Source: Photobacterium sanguinicancri (GTDB lineage: Bacteria > Pseudomonadota > Gammaproteobacteria > Enterobacterales > Vibrionaceae). Taken from it: 64,000 nt of DNA. The notes below the pieces were generated by a model. That model ran no database searches. It worked only from the letters and a program-made list of their open reading frames with translations, and was not told the DNA's origin. The position numbers were made by a program, and so were the translations under genes. Every line of letters starts with the position of its first letter. Positions within the stretch are counted from its first letter, which is position 1. Positions 29,688 through 38,878 of this stretch are shown in pieces. The stretch covers positions 2,790,001-2,854,000 of the forward strand of contig NZ_AP024850.1 in assembly GCF_024346675.1 (NCBI RefSeq), written 5' to 3'.

Positions 29688-30773
29688 TTAATCGATGTTT
29701 ACATCTGCATTATCGGTGACCCTGCCATAGTCGCGTACCGCGATTAAAAAATGCTGATACGACGCATAAATTTTCTTAATATTAGGGTCTTGTTGACTCA
29801 ATTCCTGGAGCAACTGATTATTAATCGTTTTTAAGTGCAACAGAACAGATTCAGGGAAGGCTTTTAGCTTAACATCATGCTCATTGAGCAACACGCTGAG
29901 AGCGTTAACATTTTTGACAGTGTATTCGTCCAACATATTCTGACTAGTCGCACGAGCGGCAGTTTCAATGATGGCTTTGAGATCATCAGGGAGTGCCTGA
30001 TAAGCATCTTTATTAATTAGGAATTCCATATTGGTGCTTGGCTCATGCCAGGCTGGGTAATAATAATAACGGGCTGCATTGTGTAACCCAAAAGCCAGAT
30101 CATTAAACGGTCCAACCCATTCAGTCGCATCAATTGCACCGGTTTCAAGTGCAGTAAAAAGTTCGCCTCCCGGTAAACTAACCGGAATACCTCCAGCGCG
30201 CTTAAGTACTTCAGCACCATATCCAGGTAAACGCATTTTCAGCCCTTTTAGATCACTACTCTCTTTTATAGCCGTATTGAACCAGCCCCCCATTTGGGTG
30301 CCTGTATTTCCCCCAGACATTGGGATGACACCATAAGGCGCATATAATTCCTGCCACAGTGCTAACCCGCCACCATAGTGTAGCCACGCATTCATTTCTT
30401 GCGCGGTCATGCCAAAAGGCACCGCCGCAAAAAAGGAGGCAGCAGGTATCTTATCTTCCCAATAATACGACGCTGAATGGCCCATTTGAGCTGTGCCTTT
30501 TGACACCGCATTAAACACATCAAAACTTGGCACTAATTCACCTGCGCCATACACTTTGATAATCATTTTACCGCCACTTAAGCGAGATACTTGATCGGCA
30601 AAATATTCAGGGGCATAACCGAGTCCAGGAAAACCTTTTGGCCATGACGTCACTAACTTCCATTCAACGAGCGGTGCTTCTGCATTGTTATCGGAAGAGG
30701 CCTCACGATCACATGCATTTAAAACCAGAACAGTAGCCACTATAAAGGCTACGCTAAAAAGCCGCTTTATCAT
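29688..30773 (-). CDS. TRAP transporter substrate-binding lipoprotein (DctP family)
   Basis: A 361-residue DctP/TakP-type solute-binding protein. The signal peptide ends in lipobox LNAC (Cys near 21), so it should be membrane-anchored. The mature protein opens VEWKLVTSWPKGFPGLG and has the carboxylate-binding Arg in LKGLKMRLPGYGAEVL, then ALETGAIDATEWVGPFNDL and YYYPAWHEPSTNMEFLIN, closest in style to binding proteins for 2-oxo acids or similar carboxylates. No dctQ or dctM membrane genes are adjacent, so the partner permease must be elsewhere. Confidence 0.9.
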   Translation of the reverse strand: MIKRLFSVAFIVATVLVLNACDREASSDNNAEAPLVEWKLVTSWPKGFPGLGYAPEYFADQVSRLSGGKMIIKVYGAGELVPSFDVFNAVSKGTAQMGHSASYYWEDKIPAASFFAAVPFGMTAQEMNAWLHYGGGLALWQELYAPYGVIPMSGGNTGTQMGGWFNTAIKESSDLKGLKMRLPGYGAEVLKRAGGIPVSLPGGELFTALETGAIDATEWVGPFNDLAFGLHNAARYYYYPAWHEPSTNMEFLINKDAYQALPDDLKAIIETAARATSQNMLDEYTVKNVNALSVLLNEHDVKLKAFPESVLLHLKTINNQLLQELSQQDPNIKKIYASYQHFLIAVRDYGRVTDNADVNID

Positions 30774-31029
30774 TCAATCTTCCTTGTATCGCACTTTTTA
30801 TAATTATCAAGACGAGGTTATCTACAGCGTTACCCGCTCAGTATAGCCAGTGAATGACGATTCGGTTTTGATGATAGAAGATGTTTAATTGCAATAATGC
30901 TTGGCGCTTCAAAAATCCCTCTCTTTACGACAAAAGGATTATCTATATTTGGCACAAATTGAGTAGTCACACGCAAAAAGCCACCAGCATGAGCATAGCG
31001 TTACATTAAAGTGGGCATAGGAAGAAGAA

Positions 31030-31083
<54 letters not shown>

Positions 31084-31102
31084 AATCTAATGATAAAGAG
31101 AT

Positions 31103-31127
31103 AATCAGCCACTACACATGGCTGATT
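31103..31127 (-). terminator. hairpin, probable bolA terminator
   Basis: AATCAGCCA and TGGCTGATT arms with a 7-base loop, 61 bases after the bolA stop. The T run on the minus strand is poor, but the adjacent TTTC tract gives a T-rich stretch further on. Confidence 0.55.
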
Positions 31128-31187
31128 TATAGTATGCATTATAGCTATCTCTTCAAGAGAATACGCTACATTTAAGCAGCGTCGATT

Positions 31188-31496
31188 TTACTTACCACCA
31201 CCGTGACAAGCTGGTGACGATGGCGCACCTTCGATAAGGCTTTTCCACTCAGTTGGTGTATAGGTGTGCATCGCCAGCGCATGAATATGATTCGCCAGCT
31301 CATCCGCTAGTACAGCATTTACCGCGCGATGACGCCCAATAAGGCGCTTACCTTCAAATTCGGAACATACGATCACCACTTTAAAATGGCTTTCAGAACC
31401 CGCGGGGACATTGTGCATGTAGCTCTCATTCACAACATCAAGGTGAGCTGGTGAAAATGCGTGTTCTAGTTTTTCAATAATACGTTCTTGCAACAT
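31188..31496 (-). CDS. bolA: BolA family protein
   Basis: BolA is a small KH-like protein that works with monothiol glutaredoxins in iron handling and affects cell shape and stationary-phase physiology. The 102-residue protein has the family core [31 protein letters not shown] and [13 protein letters not shown]. The start at 31496 (MLQERI) matches the family; the frame continues 62 codons upstream without support and into the rlmG 5' end. It is divergent from rlmG, as in other Vibrionaceae. Confidence 0.93.
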   Translation of the reverse strand: MLQERIIEKLEHAFSPAHLDVVNESYMHNVPAGSESHFKVVIVCSEFEGKRLIGRHRAVNAVLADELANHIHALAMHTYTPTEWKSLIEGAPSSPACHGGGK

Positions 31497-31600
31497 GTAA
31501 ATCACCGAAAGGATCAACAGACCGAAAAATCTATGTGACGCATCCCGAAGGTTTTGCGACAATAGCCATAATTCGTAAACATACCTGAAAGTTATCCGTA

Positions 31601-32725
31601 ATGAAACCAGTGCTAACTCTGCTTGATCGTACCTTGAAGCTTGCTCGTTACCCGCAGCGTACAAACGAAACCCTGCAAGCATGGGATGCCGCAGATGAGT
31701 ACCTGATCAATCACACTCATGACATGGTATTAGACCCACAGCGCCCGATCCTGATCTTTAATGATAGTTTCGGCGCATTAAGCTGTTGGCTTGCTGAAAA
31801 AGGCCAAGTTACCAGCATTAGTGACTCTTACGTCGCACAGCAAGGTTGTAGTCAAAACTTAGCTGCAAATGATTTACCAGAAGTGACACAACTCGACTGC
31901 CTTGCAGACTTACCTGCAAACCCGCAGTTGGTACTGATCAAACTACCCAAAAACAACCGTCTTCTTACTTGGCAGCTGCAACAGTTATGTCACTTAGTAC
32001 CGGAAGATTGCGTCATTATTGGTGCAGGTAAAGCCAAAGAAATTCACACATCAACATTAAAGTTGTGTGAAAAGCACTTAGGTGAAACCAAAACATCATT
32101 AGCGGTTAAAAAAGCACGTTTAGTGTTCATTAAACCTGATAGCTCACTCGTGAAACCGATGCCAAGCCCTAAAACGTGGGATGTGCCAGAGCACGGCTTA
32201 ACCCTAAGCAACCACGCTAATGTATTTTCTGGTGAAAGTTTAGATATTGGTGGTCGTTTCTTGTTAGACCATATTCCACAAGATCCAAACCTTAAACATA
32301 TTATCGATTTAGGCTGTGGTAATGGTGCGATTAGCTTAAAAGCAGCCAAATTGAACCCACAGGCAAAAGTAACCAGCGTAGACGAAAGCTACATGGCTGT
32401 TGCATCATGTGGCGAAAATGCCAAGTTAAACCTTGATAACCCAGAACAAATCCATGCTATCGTCAACAACTGTTTAGATGGACTGGAAGCTGAATCGGCC
32501 GATATGGTGCTGTGTAACCCTCCATTTCATCAGCAGAATGCAGTGACCGATCATATTGCTTGGCAGATGTTCTGTGATGCGCAGCAAGTTCTTCGCCCTA
32601 ATGGGCAGTTAATCGTCATTGGTAACCGCCAACTGGGATACGATGAGAAAATGAAACGCATATTTGGCAACGTTCAAAAAATTGCGCAAAATAACAAATT
32701 TATTATTTACAAATCTGGCAAATAA
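31601..32725 (+). CDS. rlmG: 23S rRNA (guanine-1835-N2)-methyltransferase RlmG
   Basis: RlmG methylates G1835 (E. coli numbering) of 23S rRNA. The 374 residues comprise an N-terminal degenerate methyltransferase-like half and a C-terminal catalytic half with the SAM motif [12 protein letters not shown] (about 229-240) and the catalytic VLCNPPFHQ (about 306-314), the pattern of N2-guanine methyltransferases of the RsmC/RlmG group. Length is like E. coli RlmG (378). The ribosome binding site is weak. Confidence 0.93.
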   Translation: MKPVLTLLDRTLKLARYPQRTNETLQAWDAADEYLINHTHDMVLDPQRPILIFNDSFGALSCWLAEKGQVTSISDSYVAQQGCSQNLAANDLPEVTQLDCLADLPANPQLVLIKLPKNNRLLTWQLQQLCHLVPEDCVIIGAGKAKEIHTSTLKLCEKHLGETKTSLAVKKARLVFIKPDSSLVKPMPSPKTWDVPEHGLTLSNHANVFSGESLDIGGRFLLDHIPQDPNLKHIIDLGCGNGAISLKAAKLNPQAKVTSVDESYMAVASCGENAKLNLDNPEQIHAIVNNCLDGLEAESADMVLCNPPFHQQNAVTDHIAWQMFCDAQQVLRPNGQLIVIGNRQLGYDEKMKRIFGNVQKIAQNNKFIIYKSGK

Positions 32726-32828
32726 CCAGAATAACAAGCACTTATGATTTGCCTACGTACTTATGTGTCTCTGTATCTTTCAGTACCAACGTGTCATGGC
32801 AGTCGATACTTCAGCTAAGGATAAGAAA

Positions 32829-33398
32829 ATGAAGAAGTTTTTTGTAGCCGCATCTGTTCTTGCGCTATCAGCATGTTCTGCACCGCAAGCACCGCAGATC
32901 ACACTTGCACCAACACCGGTTATTGCAACCCAAGCAAGTGTTAACGGCACACACATCAACCTGACTAGCCAAGATTTACGCCCAGCACAGTTTATTGCCG
33001 TGGTTGATACAGGCCGCCAAAATGTAGAGCCAATTCATGCATCTCAAAACTTGCGAGTTACGTTGGAAGATGCACTGGCACGCCAACTAACAGCGCAAGG
33101 TTACAAGCTAGACAAAAACAGTAAAGGCACTCTACGCCTTGATATTCTTGAAGCTATGGTTAACGTAAAACACAGCGTGATGAGCCATGAATTAAGCAGC
33201 AAATTACAGCTTCAACTTGTGATTGATACTCCCAAGGGTAAATTCGTAAAACGCTACGCAGGCAAGTCAGATAAGACTGGCGCAATGAGTGCGTCAACTG
33301 AAGATATGGAACTAGCACTAAACGGCCTGATGACTGCTGTTCTGAACGATATTTATGCTGATGCTGAATTGAACAACTACATGCAGGAGAATCTATAA
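32829..33398 (+). CDS. yajG: YajG family lipoprotein
   Basis: A 189-residue lipoprotein: signal peptide with lipobox LSAC (Cys near 16), then a mature domain with TLEDALARQLTAQGYKLD typical of YajG. The cellular role is unknown. The start at 32829 has AAGG 8 bases upstream; the frame extends 22 codons further without one. It overlaps ppiA by one base, and ampG follows shortly, an arrangement in which yajG and ampG are linked in many gammaproteobacteria. Confidence 0.85.
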   Translation: MKKFFVAASVLALSACSAPQAPQITLAPTPVIATQASVNGTHINLTSQDLRPAQFIAVVDTGRQNVEPIHASQNLRVTLEDALARQLTAQGYKLDKNSKGTLRLDILEAMVNVKHSVMSHELSSKLQLQLVIDTPKGKFVKRYAGKSDKTGAMSASTEDMELALNGLMTAVLNDIYADAELNNYMQENL

Positions 33399-33964
33399 TG
33401 CGCAAATTATTAACCGCATTAACGGTTATGGCTGCAGTTACTCTGCCATTATCGGCTTTTGCTACGACTCAAGTCGAAGTCACCACGAATGTCGGTAACT
33501 TCACGATTCAGCTGGACGAGCAAAAAGCCCCAATCAGTAGTAAGAACTTCCTACGTTATGTTGAAGACGGCAGTTACGAAGGTACTATTTTCCACCGTGT
33601 GATCCCTGGTTTCATGGCGCAAGGTGGTGGCTTTGATGAAGATTTAACCCGTCGTCCATCGTATGATGCCATTAAAAATGAAGCCACTAACGGCTTGAAA
33701 AATGATCGTGCGACTGTGGCAATGGCACGCACGCAAGATCCGCACTCAGCAACGCGTCAATTTTACATTAACTACCAAAATAACAGCTTTTTGAACGCCA
33801 ATGGCAATCAAGCAGGCTACGCCGTGTTTGGTAAAGTTGTGAAGGGGTTCTCAGTAATAGAAAAAATGGCCACTATACCTACCACGACTATCCGTTCAAT
33901 GGGTATGAAAGATGTGCCGCAACAACCTATAGTTATTAAGACAATTAAAACTATTAATAACTAA
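33398..33964 (+). CDS. ppiA: periplasmic peptidyl-prolyl cis-trans isomerase (cyclophilin)
   Basis: A 188-residue cyclophilin that speeds prolyl isomerisation in secreted proteins. It has a cleavable signal peptide (about 1-22, ending AFA), and the catalytic segment IFHRVIPGFMAQGGGF with the active Arg, followed by ATVAMARTQDPHSATRQFYIN. The export signal distinguishes it from the cytosolic PpiB type. Its ATG overlaps the yajG stop (TAATG). Confidence 0.92.
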   Translation: MRKLLTALTVMAAVTLPLSAFATTQVEVTTNVGNFTIQLDEQKAPISSKNFLRYVEDGSYEGTIFHRVIPGFMAQGGGFDEDLTRRPSYDAIKNEATNGLKNDRATVAMARTQDPHSATRQFYINYQNNSFLNANGNQAGYAVFGKVVKGFSVIEKMATIPTTTIRSMGMKDVPQQPIVIKTIKTINN

Positions 33965-33971
33965 GTGACGA

Positions 33972-34001
33972 TCACCAGAGTGTGATCCGACACTCTGGTG
34001 A
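33972..34001 (+). promoter_or_regulatory. perfect 12-base hairpin covering the next gene's ribosome binding site
   Basis: TCACCAGAGTGT and ACACTCTGGTGA pair exactly around a GATCCG loop. The right arm ends in GGTGA, the only plausible Shine-Dalgarno for the ATG at 34006. There is no T run, so this looks like a translational block, an mRNA 3'-end protector of ppiA, or a processing site rather than a normal terminator. Confidence 0.7.
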
Positions 34002-34005
34002 CTTT

Positions 34006-34377
34006 ATGCTTACATTAATTTCAGATAACAGCCTTTCGCACAACGCCATTACTCAAGCTGTGCATGCTCATGTGGAAGAGTTCGCCCCAATCCTTGCACT
34101 TAGCACATTAAACACTATCCATGGCCGCACATGTTTCACTTCACTCGAAGCCATCTGTACCGAGCATTTGCACGAATGGTGGGGGCTTGCCATCACGACG
34201 GGTCAACCTGATGACCACTATGAATCCACCTATTGGTATTTACTTCACCTACTCGAAGCCGTTGAAGAGCACCAACTTTTAGGTAATATGTTTGTTCAGC
34301 ACAAGGTCGTCAGCTGTGCAAACTATCTACTCGGACTAGGCCCAGCGCCCGAAAACATCCATGGAGCTAGGCCATAG
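34006..34377 (+). CDS. conserved hypothetical protein
   Basis: A 123-residue acidic soluble protein with no signal peptide or membrane segment. The sequence is rich in His and Trp (HEWWGLAITTG, DDHYESTYWYLLHLLEAVEEH) and predicts mostly helical. I do not recognise a family; similar small genes sit between ppiA and ampG in related genomes as far as I recall. The start at 34006 is preferred over GTG at 33982, which lies inside the hairpin. Function unknown. Confidence 0.65.
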   Translation: MLTLISDNSLSHNAITQAVHAHVEEFAPILALSTLNTIHGRTCFTSLEAICTEHLHEWWGLAITTGQPDDHYESTYWYLLHLLEAVEEHQLLGNMFVQHKVVSCANYLLGLGPAPENIHGARP

Positions 34378-34540
34378 TGTCATTTAACGGAAAAATTACC
34401 GTTACACACTTGCTTTATAGCCTCTATTCACAATAGATTACCTCAGCAGCAATAGCCTTATTGCATTGGTGCTGCAGGCAAACATGCTGATCATTCGCGT
34501 ACTCGATTGGCTGAAGAATCTATTCGTCATTGAGGTAAAC

Positions 34541-35905
34541 ATGGATCAATCGTTAGAAAACAAGACAAATTTAGGATGGCGAGTATACCTTGAGCGTAAA
34601 GTACTTATCATGCTGGCGCTGGGCTTCTCGTCTGGCCTTCCTATTTTGCTTGTTTTCGGCACGCTGTCGTTTTGGCTACGCGAAGCGGAAGTCAGTCGCA
34701 CCGACATCGGTTTTTTTAGCTGGGTCGCGTTAGCGTATGGCTTTAAATGGATTTGGTCACCACTGATTGATCGTTTCCCTATTCCACTTTTTTCGCACCT
34801 GCTTGGTCGCCGCCGTGGCTGGATGGTGTTCTCACAGTTACTTATCATTGCTTCGCTATGTGGCATGGCAATCAGCAACCCACAAGTCGACCTAGTTCAG
34901 CTGGCTATTTTTGCGGTGATCGTCGCTTTTGCCTCTGCTTCGCAAGACATCGTTATTGATGCTTATCGAATTGAGTTAGCAACTGAGCGCTTACAGGCAG
35001 CATTAGCCGCGGCCTATATGACAGGCTACCGTTTAGCGATGATTATGGCTGGGGCTGGCGCATTGGCATTTGCCGCGTGGTTTGGCTCCGACACGGCGTA
35101 TGATGTGACGGGCTGGAAAATGGCCTACTTCATCATGGCGAGTTTTATGTCAGTGGGCCTTATTACCGCACTCTGCATTAAAGAACCGACGATCGATTCA
35201 AGCCAGATCGACAATATAGAAAAAAAATTCCGACAATCTTTGCTCAATAAAGGCATGAATCCACTCGCTGCAAAAGGCTCTGCTTGGTTCTATACCGCAG
35301 CCATCATGCCATTTCAGGACTTCTTTTCACGCTATGGGCGTCACGCCCTGTTAATTTTAGTGTTGATTGGTTGTTACCGTATTTCAGATGTCGTTATGGG
35401 CGTCATGGCCAATGCCTTTTACGTCGATATGGGCTTTACCAAGACCCAAGTCGCCTCGGTTTCAAAAGTGTACGGCGTTATCATGACACTCGCCGGTGCT
35501 GGTCTTGGCGGCATCATGGTAAGTAAATACGGCACAATGCGTATTTTAGCTTTAGGAGCTATTCTCTCTGCCTTTACCAATTTACTGTTTGTTGCTTTTA
35601 CCTATATGGGAAACAGCATACCTATGCTGACAGCTGTTATCTCACTAGATAACCTGAGTGCCGGTATTGCGACTGCCGCTTTCATTACCTATATGTCGAG
35701 CCTAACTAACGTTGCTTTTTCAGCCACGCAATACGCATTGTTTAGCTCAATCATGTTGCTATTCCCTAAGTTTATTGCTGGCTTTTCTGGCATGTATGTC
35801 GACAATTTTGGCTACAACACCTTTTTCTTCACCACGGCACTTATCGGTTTACCCGTGTTAGTGTTGATTCATTTAGTCAACAAAGGGCAAAATGACGCGC
35901 ATTAA
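34541..35905 (+). CDS. ampG: muropeptide permease AmpG
   Basis: AmpG is an inner-membrane MFS transporter that imports GlcNAc-anhydroMurNAc peptides for cell-wall recycling and thereby feeds AmpC induction. The 454-residue protein has about 14 hydrophobic segments and the family stretch LGFSSGLPILLVFGTLSFWL, YGFKWIWSPLIDRFP and GRRRGWM. The start at 34541 has GAGG at 5-base spacing; the upstream in-frame ATG/GTG codons lack one. The 163-base leader contains small inverted repeats (GCAATA-gcct-TATTGC). Confidence 0.94.
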   Translation: MDQSLENKTNLGWRVYLERKVLIMLALGFSSGLPILLVFGTLSFWLREAEVSRTDIGFFSWVALAYGFKWIWSPLIDRFPIPLFSHLLGRRRGWMVFSQLLIIASLCGMAISNPQVDLVQLAIFAVIVAFASASQDIVIDAYRIELATERLQAALAAAYMTGYRLAMIMAGAGALAFAAWFGSDTAYDVTGWKMAYFIMASFMSVGLITALCIKEPTIDSSQIDNIEKKFRQSLLNKGMNPLAAKGSAWFYTAAIMPFQDFFSRYGRHALLILVLIGCYRISDVVMGVMANAFYVDMGFTKTQVASVSKVYGVIMTLAGAGLGGIMVSKYGTMRILALGAILSAFTNLLFVAFTYMGNSIPMLTAVISLDNLSAGIATAAFITYMSSLTNVAFSATQYALFSSIMLLFPKFIAGFSGMYVDNFGYNTFFFTTALIGLPVLVLIHLVNKGQNDAH

Positions 35906-36339
35906 GGTGACAAAAAACAGGTATATAGAGGTACAAAACGCTAATTAGTTAGACTATATACAATTGCATTTTTTTGCCACTACCCCTTTATTTCGGCTAA
36001 TCAACCAAAAATGACATCATTAACAGCCTGATTGTTGTTGATGTCAAACCAAACAGACAGGAATGTCTAAAAAACAACGCCTAATGTTGTTCAAAAAACC
36101 ACCACAAAACACATCAACTTCATACTTATTTGAAAAAGTTCAAATTAATTACCCGAATAGGTCACAAAAAAACGCCCAATGTAACCGATTACAGTGGATC
36201 AAGATCACATTTAGCAAAGGTTTGCGCAATCGTTACATTCACAACGGTGACATAAACCCATAAAATGCCCACCATCAAATCGGGCACCCCCTTAACTCAG
36301 CCTGAATTAACGACGACATAATCAACGAGAGTTTGAACC
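35906..36339. other. intergenic region upstream of ompK
   Basis: It is AT-rich and holds the ompK promoter. A 66-codon frame at 36063 lacks a usable ribosome binding site and reads as low-complexity basic sequence, so it is not called. A TCACA half-site at 36206-36210 is too weak to name as CRP. Confidence 0.4.
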
Positions 36340-37098
36340 ATGCGTAAATCACTACTAGCTCTAACTGCACTAGCAGCAACTGCGGCACTTCCAGCACAAG
36401 CTGAATACCACTACGGTTTTGCTAACGTTTACGGCGACTACCTAACGTGGACTAACGGCACTCAAGGCTTTAACGGCCAAGACGTAAGTGATGCTCGTGA
36501 TGATCACATCACGCTAGGTGCTGAAGGCGGCGCTGGTTTTGATTGGGGTGAAATGTACGGTTTCTACGAGTACGAAAAGCTAAACAAAGGTTCAAGCGAG
36601 CGTAGTCAAGCTGCTAAATTCTCTATCCACTACAAACTAGTTGGTGATTTTACAGCATACGGCCAAGTATATGATTACAGTGAAAGCGGTAAAGGCAATG
36701 ATTTTTCTGAGCAAAACCGCGTTATCGGTTTTGGTTACACTGGTCTAACTGGCGACAACTTCTGGTTCAAACCATGGATTGGTGTTCACGATCTAACCAC
36801 AGGTAACTCTGAAGCTGCAGGCCTTAATGGCGGTATGGCAGGTTGGAATGCAGGCTTCAACTTTGAACTAGCGGGTCAACCATTCATGGTTACCAACTGG
36901 AATGAAATTGAATTTGCTCGCAACGACGAATACAAAAAAATGCAAAATGGTTCAACAGCCCTAAATGGTGCAGTTGGCCTTTGGTATGACATCACAGATA
37001 CTTTCTACACAGGCGTTCAATACCGTTACTTTGCTAACAAATTAGGTGTTGATGGTTACGGCGATGCTGTAATCTTCCGTGTTGGTATGCACCTGTAA
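36340..37098 (+). CDS. ompK: OmpK / Tsx-family outer-membrane channel
   Basis: A 252-residue outer-membrane protein with a signal peptide (about 1-21, ending AQA) and a predicted 12-strand barrel. It resembles OmpK, the Vibrio nucleoside-specific-channel-family porin known as a receptor for the vibriophage KVP40. Typical parts are YHYGFANVYGDYLTWT at the mature N terminus and the aromatic-rich strands FWFKPWIGVHDL and TGVQYRYFANK. Codon use looks optimised (cta, gct, aac), consistent with high expression. A terminator follows. Confidence 0.93.
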   Translation: MRKSLLALTALAATAALPAQAEYHYGFANVYGDYLTWTNGTQGFNGQDVSDARDDHITLGAEGGAGFDWGEMYGFYEYEKLNKGSSERSQAAKFSIHYKLVGDFTAYGQVYDYSESGKGNDFSEQNRVIGFGYTGLTGDNFWFKPWIGVHDLTTGNSEAAGLNGGMAGWNAGFNFELAGQPFMVTNWNEIEFARNDEYKKMQNGSTALNGAVGLWYDITDTFYTGVQYRYFANKLGVDGYGDAVIFRVGMHL

Positions 37099-37120
37099 TA
37101 GTTAGAGCTACAACAGTTTC

Positions 37121-37148
37121 AAAAAAGGCGCTTTTAGCGCCTTTTTTA
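37121..37148 (+). terminator. intrinsic terminator of ompK
   Basis: AAGGCGC and GCGCCTT arms with a short T-rich loop and seven T. Confidence 0.87.
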
Positions 37149-37213
37149 TTGTCTAGAATTTAGTAATTATTGAACTAATCAACGTCCTCTCCCCCGCAAT
37201 AACATCCGCTTAA

Positions 37214-37489
37214 TTACCACCAAACAGGTATCTCAGTTTCCTCATCGATAGTCTCTAACATCACCAACAACTGATCTGTAACTGAGCTAGATTGATATTC
37301 TTTACCCAATACCATACAACATGATTTTGTCCAACTAGAGTGAAAGCTTGCTATTGGTTGAGCGCTCGAGGTTAGTGAAATAACCTCTTTAACCTTATTG
37401 AAGATGGCAAAACGTGCAGCGTAATTCTTAACAAGGTAGATACAACAGCCATAGTCGATGATAAAAATACACAGTCTGTAGTAAAACAA
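37214..37489 (-). pseudogene. possible remnant or unrecognised small protein
   Basis: An open frame of 91 codons reads plausibly as protein in its C-terminal half (KNYAARFAIFNKVKEV, LLVMLETIDEETEIPVWW) but has only a TTG at its 5' end, immediately after the azlD terminator and with no ribosome binding site. It lies on the minus strand downstream of azlD. It may be a decayed gene or noncoding. I do not recognise any family. Confidence 0.25.
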
Positions 37490-37513
37490 AAAACGCAGCT
37501 AAAAAGCTGCGTT
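37487..37513 (-). terminator. intrinsic terminator of azlCD
   Basis: AACGCAGCT and AGCTGCGTT arms with an AAAA loop; on the minus strand a T6 run follows. Confidence 0.85.
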
Positions 37514-37563
37514 TAATTGAGGGGGAAAATTTAGTCGAGGAAAACAATATGAATGTTTTGGGT

Positions 37564-37887
37564 TTAGCCTAGTAGGCTTTGGAATAACAACAATGAGCCC
37601 ATGCCACTTAATACCACCCATACTAAGTCAAAACGTAAGCTCACAATGGTACATACAATCGCTGCCAATACGCGTGGGTTTTCAAGGCTGAATACCATGT
37701 TTGAGCCTGCACCTAGAATCTCAACAGCAATAATTGCTGGCAATACAGTTACTGGTACAAAGCGTAGTGTTCGCTTCATACGTTCAGACATTTCAAATGA
37801 GCCCGCCATGCCAATCACTGAAAAGCGAATCGCGAAAGTTACCGCAGCCATACCTAAGGTAAAGATTAAAAATGTAGTCATGTCCAT
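37564..37887 (-). CDS. azlD: AzlD family branched-chain amino acid exporter subunit
   Basis: A 107-residue membrane protein with three to four hydrophobic segments, including TFAIRFSVIGMAG and RFVPVTVLPAIIAVEIL, characteristic of AzlD, the small partner of AzlC (YgaH/YgaZ type) in amino-acid export. It starts one base after the azlC stop. The substrate in this genome is not known. Confidence 0.9.
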   Translation of the reverse strand: MDMTTFLIFTLGMAAVTFAIRFSVIGMAGSFEMSERMKRTLRFVPVTVLPAIIAVEILGAGSNMVFSLENPRVLAAIVCTIVSLRFDLVWVVLSGMGSLLLFQSLLG

Positions 37888-37888
37888 G

Positions 37889-38623
37889 TTATGCGCCTTC
37901 TACTTCAGTTACTTGATTTGCTTCTTGTTGTTTACGTTGTTCTTTTTCTGTCGCAAGGTCCATCTGGTAACCCGCGAGTACACCAATTGCTGCCGCAATC
38001 ACTAAACCAAGTGAATGTGGCAAACCTGAGAGTAAAATACCCGAGATAGTAGCCACTACTGCTGCAACAATACATTCGCGACTTTTTACTTGTGGAATAA
38101 CAATCGCAATAAAGGCTGCAACCATCGCGAACTCTAACCCATAGTTAGCAATATCAGGGAAAGATGAACCTACTAGCGCTCCCATCAAGTTAGCCAGCAC
38201 CCAGTTTCCCCAGAAGCCAAACATTGCTGCAAGGTAAAACCAATGACGGCCTTCTTTTTCTTTACGGAATTCTGTAATCGTTGACGCATACACCTCATCT
38301 GTCAGGCCGTATGACATCAGCATCCGAATATGTAGCGGGTATTCTTTCGCATGCTCTGATACCGATGCGCTGTATAACACATGACGTAAATTAATGATGA
38401 AGGTAGTCAGCATAATCACCGCCATACTTGCGCCAGACTGGAATAAGCCCAGCGCTACCATTTGGGCAGAACCGGCAAAAACAGTAAATGCCCATAGCGT
38501 ACTCTGCATAATATCCATTCCCGCCTGGATACTGACAGCACCCACGATGAATGAAAATGGGAATGCCCCAATACACAAAGGTGCAATCGCTTTAAAACCA
38601 GCGCTCATTAATTGTTTTTTCAT
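37889..38623 (-). CDS. azlC: AzlC family amino acid exporter subunit
   Basis: A 244-residue inner-membrane protein of the AzlC/YgaZ family, which exports valine and other amino acids with AzlD. Signature stretches are IGAFPFSFIVGAVSIQAGM, FAGSAQMVALGL and INLRHVLYSASV, followed by GLTDEVYA. The C terminus is charged and cytoplasmic. It is divergent from ridA-cyuA, with a TGCAA dyad 33 bases upstream of its start, so both directions may answer to one regulator. Confidence 0.92.
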   Translation of the reverse strand: MKKQLMSAGFKAIAPLCIGAFPFSFIVGAVSIQAGMDIMQSTLWAFTVFAGSAQMVALGLFQSGASMAVIMLTTFIINLRHVLYSASVSEHAKEYPLHIRMLMSYGLTDEVYASTITEFRKEKEGRHWFYLAAMFGFWGNWVLANLMGALVGSSFPDIANYGLEFAMVAAFIAIVIPQVKSRECIVAAVVATISGILLSGLPHSLGLVIAAAIGVLAGYQMDLATEKEQRKQQEANQVTEVEGA

Positions 38624-38655
38624 TGCTTCAACTCTTAAAAATAAAGTTCAAAATT

Positions 38656-38671
38656 ATTTGCAGATGCAAAT
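38656..38671. promoter_or_regulatory. TGCAA dyad 1 (near azlC)
   Basis: ATTTGCAGATGCAAAT is a perfect 7-base inverted repeat with a GA centre, 33 bases before azlC. Two related dyads lie near the ridA promoter, which suggests a shared operator. Confidence 0.55.
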
Positions 38672-38829
38672 ATATTGGACATTGTTATTTTCAACAAGCG
38701 ATTAATTACAGATAACCAAAAAGTGTTAACTGGATCAAGTTATTCAGGCGAAATCCAGATAAAACAAGACAAAAAACACATGCGCCGACTTATTTAAAGA
38801 GCGACAACTTCAATTTTTTTAAAATTATC

Positions 38830-38847
38830 AATTGCAAGATGCAAATT
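38830..38847. promoter_or_regulatory. TGCAA dyad 2 (over the ridA -35)
   Basis: AATTGCAAGATGCAAATT repeats the GATGCAAAT block of dyad 1 with a shifted left arm (TTGCA-AGA-TGCAA). It covers the -35-like TTGCAA at 38832. Confidence 0.5.
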
Positions 38848-38859
38848 ATTTTGTATTAT
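38832..38859 (+). promoter_or_regulatory. probable sigma-70 promoter of ridA-cyuA
   Basis: TTGCAA and TATTAT are 16 bases apart, giving a transcription start near 38866 and a leader of about 66 bases. Dyads 2 and 3 overlap the -35 and the start point. Confidence 0.5.
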
Positions 38860-38862
38860 AAG

Positions 38863-38878
38863 TGCAAATTAAATTGCA
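38863..38878. promoter_or_regulatory. TGCAA dyad 3 (at the ridA start point)
   Basis: TGCAAATTAAATTGCA has 5-base arms TGCAA/TTGCA around ATTAAA, centred 61 bases before the ridA ATG. Confidence 0.45.

Noticed and set aside
36197..36212. CRP-like site upstream of ompK
   Set aside because: Only the TCACA half matches; the other half fits at two of five positions.
36063..36263. 66-codon plus-strand frame upstream of ompK
   Set aside because: AGGA abuts the ATG with no spacing, composition is basic and AT-driven, and it occupies the ompK promoter region.
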